Origin: CAYNFH01 sp964396385
GTDB taxonomy: Bacteria > Armatimonadota > Chthonomonadetes > Chthonomonadales > CAJBBX01
Assembly (NCBI GenBank): GCA_964396385.1
Contig: CAYNFH010000211.1
Span: forward strand, 1-10,847
Reading direction: 5' to 3'
Length of the DNA: 10,847 bases
Under the pieces are notes generated by a model. It was not told where the DNA came from and ran no database searches. It was given only the letters and a program-made list of their open reading frames with translations. Position 1 is the stretch's first letter. Each line of letters opens with the position of its first letter. The position numbers and the translations under genes were made by a program. Shown in pieces: positions 1-7,060 of the stretch.

Positions 1-1128
1 GTCGAACAGCCGGTCCGCCTCGCGGTCCTGCCCAAAGAAGGGCCGAGAGGGCGCGACCTTCCGCAGCGCGTCCATGGTCTCGAAGTTCATGCGCGTCAGC
101 TCCGCGCGGTCATAGTCCGTAATACTTATGCGCACCCCGGAGCACGTCCGGCCGGCAAAGACGCCGTGGGACGGCTTCCACTGCGCAGGTGCGAACGACA
201 CTCCCGCGAGCCTGCGACGGTTCAGCTCCGCCGCCAGCGCGTCTCCGTTCAGCCCCGGAGCGCCCGCCACCTCGAAGGGCCACTCCGTTCCCACGCCGAT
301 GGAGAGGGCGGGCAGCTCCCCGACGATGCCTGTGGCGGCGTAGTAGTACGGACTCTGGGGGTAAGGCACGTTGGGGCTGGTCTGCACCCACGGCAGCCCT
401 CGCTCCAGCGCGGGTTCGCCGCGCCGCCACCCCTCCACCGGGATGACCGTGAGGTCGCAACTCCTCCCACCGGAGAGCCAGCGGCGGCCGTTCACCATCC
501 GGGCCAGCTCTCCCACGGTCATGCCATAGCAGTAGGCGATGGGGTAGGGGCCCACGAAAGAGCGGAAGCGCGGGTCCAGGATGTTGCCCTCCACCCGCTC
601 TCCGCCGATCAGGTTCGGCCGGTCCAGCACCATGAACGGAATGTTGTGCCGGGCGCAGGCGTCCATGCACCGACCCATAGTCGCGATGTAGGTGTAGGAC
701 CGCGAGCCGATGTCCTGGATGTCGAATACCAGCAGGTCGATGCCCCGCAGCATGGCGGCGGTGGGCTCGCGCGTCGCGCCATAGAGGGAGTAGACCGGCA
801 GTCCTGTGCGGGCATCCCGGCCGCTCGAGACCCGCGCCCCTGCCTGTGCCGTGCCACGGACGCCGTGCTCCGGACCAAAGAGCGCCAGGAGCTTAACCCC
901 AGGCGCTCGGGCCAGCACGTCAACCGTGGGCGTTCGGTCGTGCGCCACGCCGGTCTGGTTGGTCACGAGACCGACTCGCTTGCCTCGCAACGGCAGAAAG
1001 CCGTCGCGCATCAGCAGGTCGATGCCGCAGAGTATCCGGCCGGCGGCCGGCGCTTCGCCGTTGGAAGGGCGGGCCGGCAGCCATGGAAGCAGGAGGGCGA
1101 GCGAGAGTACGATAGTCTTGAATCTCAT
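1..1128 (-). CDS. namZ: NamZ-type exo-beta-N-acetylmuramidase (DUF1343), secreted, 3' end cut by window
   Basis: Translating the minus strand from the ATG at 1128 gives 376 open codons to the left edge with no stop. The family (DUF1343, GH171) removes terminal MurNAc from peptidoglycan fragments outside the cytoplasm. The N-terminus is a signal peptide: MRFKT, then a hydrophobic run to about residue 18 and a cleavage-like PARPS. The family motifs follow: GLVTNQTGV at about 53-61, LFGPEHG with the putative catalytic Glu at 87, DIQDIGSRSYTYI, VLDRPN, TSPNVPYPQ, and GVGTEWPFE followed by GAPG. The family is usually about 400 residues, so only a short C-terminal piece is missing. The ATG overlaps that of the divergent MFS gene. 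Neither gene has a good Shine-Dalgarno site, but the signal peptide supports this start. A role in wall recycling or scavenging with the neighbouring permease is inference. Confidence 0.9.
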   Translation of the reverse strand, partial: MRFKTIVLSLALLLPWLPARPSNGEAPAAGRILCGIDLLMRDGFLPLRGKRVGLVTNQTGVAHDRTPTVDVLARAPGVKLLALFGPEHGVRGTAQAGARVSSGRDARTGLPVYSLYGATREPTAAMLRGIDLLVFDIQDIGSRSYTYIATMGRCMDACARHNIPFMVLDRPNLIGGERVEGNILDPRFRSFVGPYPIAYCYGMTVGELARMVNGRRWLSGGRSCDLTVIPVEGWRRGEPALERGLPWVQTSPNVPYPQSPYYYAATGIVGELPALSIGVGTEWPFEVAGAPGLNGDALAAELNRRRLAGVSFAPAQWKPSHGVFAGRTCSGVRISITDYDRAELTRMNFETMDALRKVAPSRPFFGQDREADRLFD

Positions 1129-2299
1129 GACTGAATCCACGCGCTGGACGCTGGGCTACTACATCGCTTTCATCTGCTACGGCCTGACCGTCGCCGTCAT
1201 CGGGCCGACGCTGCCGGCGCTGGCGCAGCAGACCCACTCCGTGCTGGCCGAGATGGGTGCGCTGTTCGTGGCGGGCTCGGCGGGGCAGACCCTGGGCACC
1301 ATCGCCGGCGGCAGGATCTACGACCAGAGGCCGGGTCACCGCGTGATGGGGCTGGCGCAGCTCTCCATAGGCGCGTTCGTCCTCCTGGTGCCGGTCTGCG
1401 CCTCCTTCTGGCTGCTCCTGGCCATCTGGGCGCTTAAGGGATTCGCGGATGGGCTGGTCAACACGGGCGGCAACACGCTGCTCGTCTGGACGCACGGCAA
1501 CCGCGTCGCGCCGTATATGAACGGTCTCCACTTCTGCTTTGGACTGGGCGCCTTTCTTGCCCCGCTGCTGGTGGCGCAGGTGATAGGAAACCCGGACGGC
1601 TACCGGTGGGCATACTGGACGCTGGCCGGCGCCGCCGCATTGGCGAGCCTTCCGCTGCTGGCCTCAATACGCAGCCCGCAGCGAGGACACGTGCAGTTCG
1701 CCAACGCGGAGGAGATGGCCTCCTTTGACCGCGCCTACTACCCGCTGGTGGCGGCCGCGGCCCTGTTCCTGTTCTTCTACGTGGGTGCGGAGCTGGCGTT
1801 TGCCGGCTGGGCCTATACCTATACCGTCTCGCTCAAGCTCGCCGGACCTGTCGGCGCGGCCTATCTCACGTCCGGATTCTGGCTGCTGTTTACGGTAGGT
1901 CGGCTGCTCTCCATTCCCCGGTCCGCGCGGTTCGCGGCGCAGAGCATCGTGCTCATGGACCTCTCCGCCTGCCTGGGAATCGTGGCCCTGGCCATCGCCG
2001 TACCCGGCTCCAGCTTGGTCTGGTGGATCGTGGCGCTGTCGCTCGGCTTCTTCATGGCCGCGCTCTGGCCGACTGGCTTTGCCTTGGCCGGGAGGTGGAT
2101 ACCGTTCACTGCGCGGGCGAGCGGGATTATCCTGCTGGGGGACAGCCTGGGCGCCATGACGCTGCCCTGGCTGGCGGGGCAGGTGCTGGGCTCGGTTGGC
2201 CCGCGCGCCATGGTATTCTTGGTCTTCGGCGCGCTTGTCCTGGACCTGTTCGCCTTCCTCGCGATGCTCCGCTTACGGCCCCGCGCTCACTCCTCCTGA
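1127..2299 (+). CDS. MFS permease, FucP/MFSD4-like sugar transporter family
   Basis: This 390-residue protein is almost entirely hydrophobic and fits the usual 12 membrane helices of the major facilitator superfamily. The first helix is GYYIAFICYGLTVAVIG (about 10-26). A loop 2-3 motif-A-like stretch GGRIYDQRPGHRVMG lies at about 61-75. The segment GGNTLLVW with NGLHFCFGLGAFLAP resembles the FucP/MFSD4 branch, which carries sugars. The substrate cannot be read from the sequence. Because the gene is divergent from a NamZ exo-muramidase and shares its start region, MurNAc or a related amino sugar is a reasonable guess, no more. The ATG at 1127 is in frame and just ahead of helix 1; the open frame continues upstream to 806 but that part is the shadow of namZ. 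The 3' end overlaps the convergent gene by 13 bp. No obvious Shine-Dalgarno site is present. Confidence 0.88.
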   Translation: MTESTRWTLGYYIAFICYGLTVAVIGPTLPALAQQTHSVLAEMGALFVAGSAGQTLGTIAGGRIYDQRPGHRVMGLAQLSIGAFVLLVPVCASFWLLLAIWALKGFADGLVNTGGNTLLVWTHGNRVAPYMNGLHFCFGLGAFLAPLLVAQVIGNPDGYRWAYWTLAGAAALASLPLLASIRSPQRGHVQFANAEEMASFDRAYYPLVAAAALFLFFYVGAELAFAGWAYTYTVSLKLAGPVGAAYLTSGFWLLFTVGRLLSIPRSARFAAQSIVLMDLSACLGIVALAIAVPGSSLVWWIVALSLGFFMAALWPTGFALAGRWIPFTARASGIILLGDSLGAMTLPWLAGQVLGSVGPRAMVFLVFGALVLDLFAFLAMLRLRPRAHSS

Positions 2300-2958
2300 T
2301 CCTCTTCCTCCTCCGGCGCGCGCACCTCCTCCAGACCGGCCTCCACCTCCTCGCGCGGGAGGTTTCCGCGCTCCAGCGCTTCGTCCGGCTGCTCCAGGAG
2401 GCGCGTATAGAATTCGGTTGCGAGCGTGCTCCAGTCGGGATAGCCCTCGTCCTTGAGCTGCCACAGGGCGTCCTCGGCGCGGGAGTAGGCTCCGACCGAT
2501 TCGTCGTACCGGAAGAGGCGGGTCAGGATGGGCAGTGAGAGTGGGGTGTCCTCCAGGTCGCTCCGCATGCGCTCCGTGAGGGCGAGCCGGTCCGGCGTGC
2601 GGATCCACGGGTAGGCGATCATCCCGTCCAGCCAGAGCATCAGCGCCTTGCGGCGGGCGGAGATCGCCCGGTCGCGCCGGTCCTGATAACCGTATACGTC
2701 CGCCTGCCGGTCCAGGAGCAAGGCCGCGGTGAGCGCTTTCGCGCCGTCCAGCACGCCGTCGAGCCAGAAGAGCGCGGTCAGCGAGTCCTCCGTGAGGCCT
2801 GACAGCGTCTCCGTGTCCATTCCCACGGCCTGCTTTCCCGCCGTGCGGAGCTCCGCCTGCGCCTTATCAAGTTGGCCGTCGGCAATGAGCTGGACGATCA
2901 GGCCCAGGAACTGCCCGATCGCCTCCATCTGCTTCTCGACATAGCCTTTTCGAAGCAT
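2287..2958 (-). CDS. DUF6483-like protein, function unknown
   Basis: A 223-residue soluble protein that begins MLRKGYVEKQMEAIGQFLG. It is mostly helical, with a segment TLSGLTEDSLTALFWLDGVLD (about 51-71) and repeated helix pairs that recall TPR-like packing. The opening pattern (hydrophobic and basic helix, then a short helix-turn-helix counting unit, then the leucine-rich Asp-Gly segment) matches my memory of DUF6483; no search was possible. The tail after about residue 200 is very acidic (EEEEDQEE). There is no signal peptide or membrane helix, so it is cytoplasmic. It lies 43 bp downstream of the zinc-ribbon gene on the same strand, so the two may be co-transcribed; the gap is filled by a heptamer array and no good ribosome site is visible. 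Its last 13 bp overlap the end of the convergent MFS gene. The biochemical role is unknown. Confidence 0.8.
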   Translation of the reverse strand: MLRKGYVEKQMEAIGQFLGLIVQLIADGQLDKAQAELRTAGKQAVGMDTETLSGLTEDSLTALFWLDGVLDGAKALTAALLLDRQADVYGYQDRRDRAISARRKALMLWLDGMIAYPWIRTPDRLALTERMRSDLEDTPLSLPILTRLFRYDESVGAYSRAEDALWQLKDEGYPDWSTLATEFYTRLLEQPDEALERGNLPREEVEAGLEEVRAPEEEEDQEE

Positions 2959-2969
2959 GCTGCGCTTTC

Positions 2970-2997
2970 GACTCTAGACTCTAGCCTCTAGACTCAT
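2970..2997. repeat. Four-unit GACTCTA heptamer array
   Basis: Four 7-bp units lie head to tail: gactcta, gactcta, gcctcta, gactcat. The array occupies most of the 43-bp gap between the zinc-ribbon gene stop and the DUF6483-like start. The same core, GACTCT plus one base, forms a five-unit array at 7026-7060. Short heptamer repeats of this general kind are known in cyanobacteria and other bacteria; whether they act or merely expand by slippage is not known here. Confidence 0.85.
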
Positions 2998-3001
2998 TTC
3001 T

Positions 3002-3253
3002 CTACCCACCGCCGGTGATAACGGTGATGCGGGTGCTGGGTGAAGAGCCATAGTGGGCCGTGCCGTTGTCCAACGTCCGGTGGCCCTGGAGCGCGGTAAA
3101 CAGCCAGAGCACGGCCGCGGCGACGGCTGCCAGCAACAGAATCCACGGGAGGGAGCTCAAGCGCGACGATGACGCGGTCCTGCCGCACACGGGACACATC
3201 TTCCAGGAGCGGGGCGGGCGATCCTGGCAGTTCGGACACAGCTGAGGGTTCAT
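3002..3253 (-). CDS. Small zinc-ribbon protein with one membrane helix
   Basis: An 83-residue protein from the ATG at 3253. It opens with a zinc ribbon: CPNC and CPVC with Cys at 6, 9, 20 and 23, ten residues between the pairs. A single hydrophobic helix follows, SLPWILLLAAVAAAVLWLF (about 34-52), and then a short polar tail ending in Gly-Gly-Gly. The likely layout is a cytoplasmic zinc knuckle anchored to the inner membrane with a small outside tail. A further in-frame ATG at 3289 would add 12 residues, but the 3253 start sits directly before the ribbon and has a GGGAG stretch about 13 bases upstream, so I prefer it. It is probably first in a two-gene unit with the DUF6483-like gene. Proteins of this shape are common and mostly uncharacterised; I assign no function. 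Confidence 0.7.
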   Translation of the reverse strand: MNPQLCPNCQDRPPRSWKMCPVCGRTASSSRLSSLPWILLLAAVAAAVLWLFTALQGHRTLDNGTAHYGSSPSTRITVITGGG

Positions 3254-3472
3254 GGGGATGGCGGACTCCCTAACGCAAAGTGATGTCATCTAACTTTGGA
3301 CGGGTGAGCCGCTCTGTCCTGCCAGAATCCCCGCAGAATCATCAGGTTCGCGTCCACGATGCTCCGTTAGCCGTACGTCCGGCTTCCGGGGGTATGACGC
3401 CGGAACTCTGAGCGCCCGCGGGCCTCCGTTCCCACGCAACCGTATAGCCTCCCTGCCTGCCGGAGCGGGGCA

Positions 3473-3506
3473 TGGTAGAATCCCTTTGAACACCCTCACT
3501 GCAGGA
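3473..3506 (+). promoter_or_regulatory. Extended -10 promoter candidate and ribosome site for the ABC gene
   Basis: TGG followed by TAGAAT (3473-3481) fits an extended -10 element, with five of six bases matching TATAAT. No good -35 is visible, which extended -10 promoters tolerate. The predicted RNA would start near 3488. AGGA at 3503-3506 sits eight bases before the TTG at 3515 and supports that start; an in-frame stop lies just upstream at 3476. The rest of the gap, 3254-3475, holds no gene I can support. Confidence 0.4.
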
Positions 3507-3514
3507 CGCCCGCC

Positions 3515-5299
3515 TTGCCCGAAACCGCAACCCCCGGCCGCCCGATCAACGTTTTCCGGCGGTTGGTGCCTTATCTTAAACCCCACTGGCCCTCTCTGGC
3601 GGTGGGCCTGCTCTGTCTGCTCCTGGCTATTCCGGCCGGGTCCTTTCACCCGCTCGTCTGGGCGTTCATCGTGGATACGGTCATCGGCAAGCACCGGGCG
3701 GACCTGCTGCTTCCCGCGGCTGGCGTCATGTTCCTGGTCCAGACCATAGGCACGGCGCTGGAGGCGTACAGGAGCAACCTGCTGGAGAAGGTGGGGCAGC
3801 GTATGGTGTTCCAGCTCCGGAACGAAGTCTACGCCAAGCTCCAGCGGCAGTCCCTGGCCTACCTGAACGACCGGCCCACGGGCGACTTCGTAGCGCGCGC
3901 CATTAGCGACATCGACGTGCTCCAGGAGGTAGCGCTCCAGGGCACGGACCAGGTGGTCGCCAACCTGCTAAGCTTCATCTACGTGGCCGGCATCCTGATC
4001 TGGCTGAACGCCCGGCTCGGGCTCGTGACTCTGCTGCCGATCGTGCTGGTCTTCGGCCTCACGCGCGCCTTCAATGCTCGCGTCAAGCGCATCTATCGCG
4101 AGGCCAGAGACCGGCTGGGCCAGGTGACCGCTCGGCTACAGGAGAACCTGGCGGGCACTGTAGTGATCAAGGCCTTCTCGCGCGAACGCGAGGAGCTTCA
4201 GCGGTTCCGGGACGTGACTGGCGGCTACCTGCGAACCAACTTCCGCGCCGTGAACGCGCGCACAGTCTTCTTTCCGGCGGTACGCCTGGTCGGGTTCCTG
4301 TCGAACGTTATTTCCGTAAGCTACGGAGCCTGGTTGACTCTGCCCGGCCAGTTCACCGTCGGCGGCCTGGTAGCGTACCGCGGCTACTGGTGGCCGCTCT
4401 TCCAGCCCATAAACTCCCTGGCGACCGTGAACGAGCTGCTCCAGAGGGCGCAGGCAGCGGGAAGCCGCGTCTTCGAGCTCCTGGACGAGGAAGAGACCAT
4501 CCGGGACGCGCCCGACGCCGTGCCGCTCGCGCTCCGGGGCGGCCGCGTCGAGTTCCGCGACGTGCTATTCGCATACGGCGAGCCCGCCGCCGACGGGCCC
4601 CGATACGCGCTGCACGAAGTCTCCTTTACCGCGGAACCGGGCGAGATGGTAGCGCTGGTGGGCCCCAGCGGGGCGGGGAAGACCACGGTGCTGAACCTGA
4701 TCCCCCGCTTCTACGACCCGCAGGAGGGCGCCATCCTGGTAGATGGGCTATCGATCCGGCAGGTGACTCAGGAGAGCCTGCGCCGGCACATGGCCATGGT
4801 GCTGCAGGAGACGTTCCTGTTCAACGGCACCGTCCGGGATAACCTCCGCTACGGCAATCCGGACGCCATCGAGGAGGAGATCGAGGAGGCGGTGAGGGCT
4901 GCAAACGCCGCGGAGTTCATTGCCGCGCTTCCCGAAGGGTACGACACGGAGATTGGAGAGAGGGGCGTCAAGCTCTCCGGCGGACAGCGACAGCGGCTTG
5001 CCATCGCCCGCGCCTTCCTCGCCAACCCGGAGGTGCTTCTGCTGGACGAGCCGACCTCTAGCGTAGAGCCGGAGTCGGAGTGGATCATCACGCAGGCCCT
5101 GGAGCGGCTCATGCGCGGGCGGACCACCTTTGTGACCTCCCACCGCTTTTCGCTGGTGCGCGGAGCGGACCGCATCCTGGTCTTCGAGCAGGGCCGCCTG
5201 GTGGAGCAGGGGACGCACAGCGCCCTCCTCGCCGCCGATGGTCTCTATGCCGCCATGTACCGGCAGCAGATGGGCGTGCCTGAAGGGGTGAGGGGGTGA
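3515..5299 (+). CDS. MsbA-type ABC transporter, fused membrane and ATPase domains
   Basis: A 594-residue half-transporter that should work as a dimer in the inner membrane, exporting a lipid, drug or peptide. The first ~325 residues form an exporter-type membrane domain (six helices expected), with coupling-helix-like segments such as YREARDRLGQVTARLQENL. The ATPase domain is complete: Walker A GPSGAGKTT at 383-391, Q-loop Gln at 431 (VLQETFLFNG), signature LSGGQ at 487-491, Walker B LLLDEP with Asp511 and catalytic Glu512, and H-loop His543 (TSHR). The D-loop reads SSVE rather than SALD, a mild change. The start is TTG, chosen for the AGGA eight bases upstream and the in-frame stop at 3476. 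The last codons (PEGVRG, stop) lie in a repeat element, so the natural C-terminus may have been altered. The cargo is unknown; no partner half-transporter is nearby, so a homodimer is likely. Confidence 0.93.
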   Translation: MPETATPGRPINVFRRLVPYLKPHWPSLAVGLLCLLLAIPAGSFHPLVWAFIVDTVIGKHRADLLLPAAGVMFLVQTIGTALEAYRSNLLEKVGQRMVFQLRNEVYAKLQRQSLAYLNDRPTGDFVARAISDIDVLQEVALQGTDQVVANLLSFIYVAGILIWLNARLGLVTLLPIVLVFGLTRAFNARVKRIYREARDRLGQVTARLQENLAGTVVIKAFSREREELQRFRDVTGGYLRTNFRAVNARTVFFPAVRLVGFLSNVISVSYGAWLTLPGQFTVGGLVAYRGYWWPLFQPINSLATVNELLQRAQAAGSRVFELLDEEETIRDAPDAVPLALRGGRVEFRDVLFAYGEPAADGPRYALHEVSFTAEPGEMVALVGPSGAGKTTVLNLIPRFYDPQEGAILVDGLSIRQVTQESLRRHMAMVLQETFLFNGTVRDNLRYGNPDAIEEEIEEAVRAANAAEFIAALPEGYDTEIGERGVKLSGGQRQRLAIARAFLANPEVLLLDEPTSSVEPESEWIITQALERLMRGRTTFVTSHRFSLVRGADRILVFEQGRLVEQGTHSALLAADGLYAAMYRQQMGVPEGVRG

Positions 5300-5410
5300 A
5301 AGGGTGAACGGGTGATATGTGGGCACTGCCACAGCATCGTCCTGAACTCTCCGTCTAGGTAGAGCCGAAAAAGTCCGCTCTGCAGGCTCCGGTCACCCCT
5401 CACCCCCTCA
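5281..5410. repeat. 130-bp element with 15-bp inverted ends and 8-bp tandem units (MITE-like candidate)
   Basis: The left end (5281-5295) and the reverse complement of the right end (5396-5410) match at 14 of 15 bases, TGARGGGGTGAGGGG. The left end continues as four 8-bp units at 5284-5315: aggggtga, gggggtga, aagggtga, acgggtga. The right end holds two such units in reverse. GCC flanks both sides (5278-5280 and 5411-5413), which could be a 3-bp target duplication or chance. The element spans the whole gap between the convergent ABC and kinase genes and supplies the ABC stop codon. The central 80 bases show no gene or T-tailed terminator. It could be a miniature inverted-repeat element, or simply a G-rich hairpin that ends transcription. 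Confidence 0.5.
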
Positions 5411-5413
5411 GCC

Positions 5414-6601
5414 TTACGCCGCGACGGCGTCCGTTCGGAGGGGCATGCGGAGCGTGACCAGGCCGCCGCCTTCCGGACGGTTCCCGAAGTCGACCGCGCC
5501 CGCCAGATCCCAGGAAGCGATGCTCCGGACCAGCTCCAGCCCGGTGCTGGCGGTCATAATGGGGTCAAAGTTCTCCGCGAAGCCCGGCCCGTGGTCCTCT
5601 ACGGTGAGCAGCGCCCGGTCCTCCTCGAGACGGAACTTCACCACCACGTCCGCGTCGCTGTTCTTGAGCGCGTTCAGGACCAGCTCGTTTACCACGATGG
5701 CCAGAGAGGAGCCCTGCCGCGCCGTGAGGAGCACGTCCTCCGCATCCACGTGGACGTGCCTGCCCGGCATGGACTGCTCCACCAGCTCGCCCAGCTTCTG
5801 AAGCACGTCCCTGGCGCAGATGGAGGTGGCGTCGGCGCACTCGCGGGAGCGGTCTGTAAGCAGGTCGTGTACCGCCGCGAGGACCCGCACTTGCCGGCCG
5901 ATGCGCTTCACCTCCTCCACCGGGATCATGGGAAGCCCTTCCAGGACCAGCAGGTCCGTCATCGCCGCGATCATCTGCAGGTTGTTGCGCACGCGGTGGT
6001 GGGTCTCCCGCATAGCCCTGCGGAGCTGCTCGTTGAGCGCTTCGATCTCGGCCCGTTGTCGGCGCAGCGCCTTCTCTCCTTGCCGCCGTTCGGCGACCTC
6101 CTGCTGCAGTACCGCTGTGCGCTCCCTCACACGCTCTTCCAGGGCGTCATTGAGGGCGCGGACCTCCTCTTCGGCCTCTCTACGACGCTTAATCTCTCGT
6201 TTTAGCGCGGCGGTCTTGCGGGACAGCTCCACGAACGCCGCGACCTTGGCCCTCAGCGCTTCGGCCTCGAAGGGTTTGAAGAGGTAGTCCACGGCCCCCA
6301 ATGCATAGCCTCGCTTCATGTGCTCCCGGGACTTACCGATGGCGGTGAGAAAGATGATTGGCACGTGCCGCGAGGCCTCGCGCGAACGGATGAGGGATGC
6401 CGTCTCGTAGCCGTCCATCTCCGGCATCTGCACGTCCAGCAGGATAACGGCGAACTCCTGATCTAGCACGTGCTTGAGAGCCTGTTTGCCGGAGTTGGCA
6501 GAGACGAGGTTGTGGCCCGGCGCCGAAAGGAGCGCCTCTAGCGCCGCGAGGTTCTCCGGGTGGTCATCCACCAGGAGGACGTTTACCGGTGACTCTTCCA
6601 T
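5414..6601 (-). CDS. Receiver-HisKA_2 histidine kinase (response regulator/kinase hybrid)
   Basis: A 395-residue soluble signalling protein. Residues 5-125 form a receiver domain: acidic pair Asp12-Asp13, phospho-acceptor Asp56 (ILLDVQMPEMDG), Thr86 and Lys109 (LFKPF). A charged coiled coil of about 125-200 links it to a HisKA_2 dimer domain with the HRxxN motif at 202-206 (THHRVRNNLQ), where His202 is the likely phospho site. The ATPase domain follows, with N-box NELVLNALKNS (305-315) and G1 motif DHGPGF (336-341). No membrane helix is present, so it acts in the cytoplasm and is probably controlled through phosphorylation of its own receiver by another kinase. It lies 80 bp downstream of the DUF6027-like gene on the same strand, at the end of a seven-gene minus-strand run that also includes a lone receiver. 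Partners and output are not known. Confidence 0.92.
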   Translation of the reverse strand: MEESPVNVLLVDDHPENLAALEALLSAPGHNLVSANSGKQALKHVLDQEFAVILLDVQMPEMDGYETASLIRSREASRHVPIIFLTAIGKSREHMKRGYALGAVDYLFKPFEAEALRAKVAAFVELSRKTAALKREIKRRREAEEEVRALNDALEERVRERTAVLQQEVAERRQGEKALRRQRAEIEALNEQLRRAMRETHHRVRNNLQMIAAMTDLLVLEGLPMIPVEEVKRIGRQVRVLAAVHDLLTDRSRECADATSICARDVLQKLGELVEQSMPGRHVHVDAEDVLLTARQGSSLAIVVNELVLNALKNSDADVVVKFRLEEDRALLTVEDHGPGFAENFDPIMTASTGLELVRSIASWDLAGAVDFGNRPEGGGLVTLRMPLRTDAVAA

Positions 6602-6681
6602 TGCGTGGTTGTGATTGGCGCGCTCTTACCGTAGGGCTTGCCGGGTTTGCCGCCGGGCACGCCGTCTGTTATACCCTGCCC

Positions 6682-7053
6682 TCACTCCGCCAGCCGCAGC
6701 CAGGCGACCATCTGGCGGAGCGAATGGTACGCCTGGAGCCGCGCTTCGTCCGTGCCGGCGGCTTCGGCGCGCTCGACGTGCTCCTCCATCTGCCGCAACG
6801 CGATAGGTCCCATGTGGAGTACCGCCTCCGAGCCCGAGGCGCCCCACTTGACAAGCACATAACGGACAAGGCAGCCCACCGGTATGCCGGTCGCTTCGCT
6901 CAGGTTCCGCAGCGTTGGGAGGGGATCGACCACGGTGTACTGCGCTACCTCCGCCTTGAAGTTCGCATGCGGATCCTCCTCCGCCCACCTATCCCGGTAC
7001 TGCTCAAGCGCGACCTCAGGATCTGGACTCTCGACTGTCGACTCTCGACTCAC
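6682..7053 (-). CDS. DUF6027-like small protein, function unknown
   Basis: A 123-residue soluble protein. The conserved-looking core is DPHANFKAEVAQYTVVDPLP, followed by LRNLSEATGIPVGCLVRYVLVKWGASGSEAVLHMGP, and it ends with a Leu-rich helix. The ATGIPVGCLVRYVL stretch resembles a helix-turn-helix-like or small helical domain. From memory it matches DUF6027, which is uncharacterised. I chose the GTG at 7053, five bases after the stop of the PhyH-like gene, because no later in-frame start lies before the conserved core. The open frame reaches further up (7248), but that part overlaps the PhyH-like gene and is a shadow. As a result, the first nine residues are encoded by a heptamer array. The ribosome site is weak, so translational coupling to the upstream gene is likely. 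Confidence 0.72.
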   Translation of the reverse strand: MSRESTVESPDPEVALEQYRDRWAEEDPHANFKAEVAQYTVVDPLPTLRNLSEATGIPVGCLVRYVLVKWGASGSEAVLHMGPIALRQMEEHVERAEAAGTDEARLQAYHSLRQMVAWLRLAE

Positions 7054-7060
7054 GACTCTT
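7026..7060. repeat. Five-unit GACTCTC heptamer array
   Basis: Five 7-bp units head to tail: gactctc, gactgtc, gactctc, gactcac, gactctt. It shares the GACTCT core and orientation with the 2970-2997 array. It covers the junction of the PhyH-like stop and the DUF6027-like start and, unlike the other array, is translated: its minus strand supplies the GTG start and the first residues VSRESTVES. Confidence 0.88.

Noticed and set aside
166..1134. Long plus-strand open frame of 322 codons
   Set aside because: It is antisense to namZ. Its translation is Arg/His-rich without any family motif, while the minus strand shows signal peptide and DUF1343 motifs throughout.
3290..3694. Minus-strand open frame upstream of and into the ABC gene
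   Set aside because: It is low-complexity Arg/Gly-rich translation overlapping the ABC start, with no domain or ribosome site; the gap is better read as regulatory.
5316..5392. Intrinsic terminator in the middle of the ABC/kinase gap
   Set aside because: GAGCC/GGCTC can pair around TTTTT, but the T-run is in the loop and not after the stem.
5591..6205. Plus-strand open frame of 204 codons across the kinase
   Set aside because: It is antisense to the HisKA_2 and ATPase regions of the kinase and shows no motif of its own.
7026..7060. Possible CRISPR-like array
   Set aside because: Units are 7 bp with no spacers; this is a simple tandem repeat.
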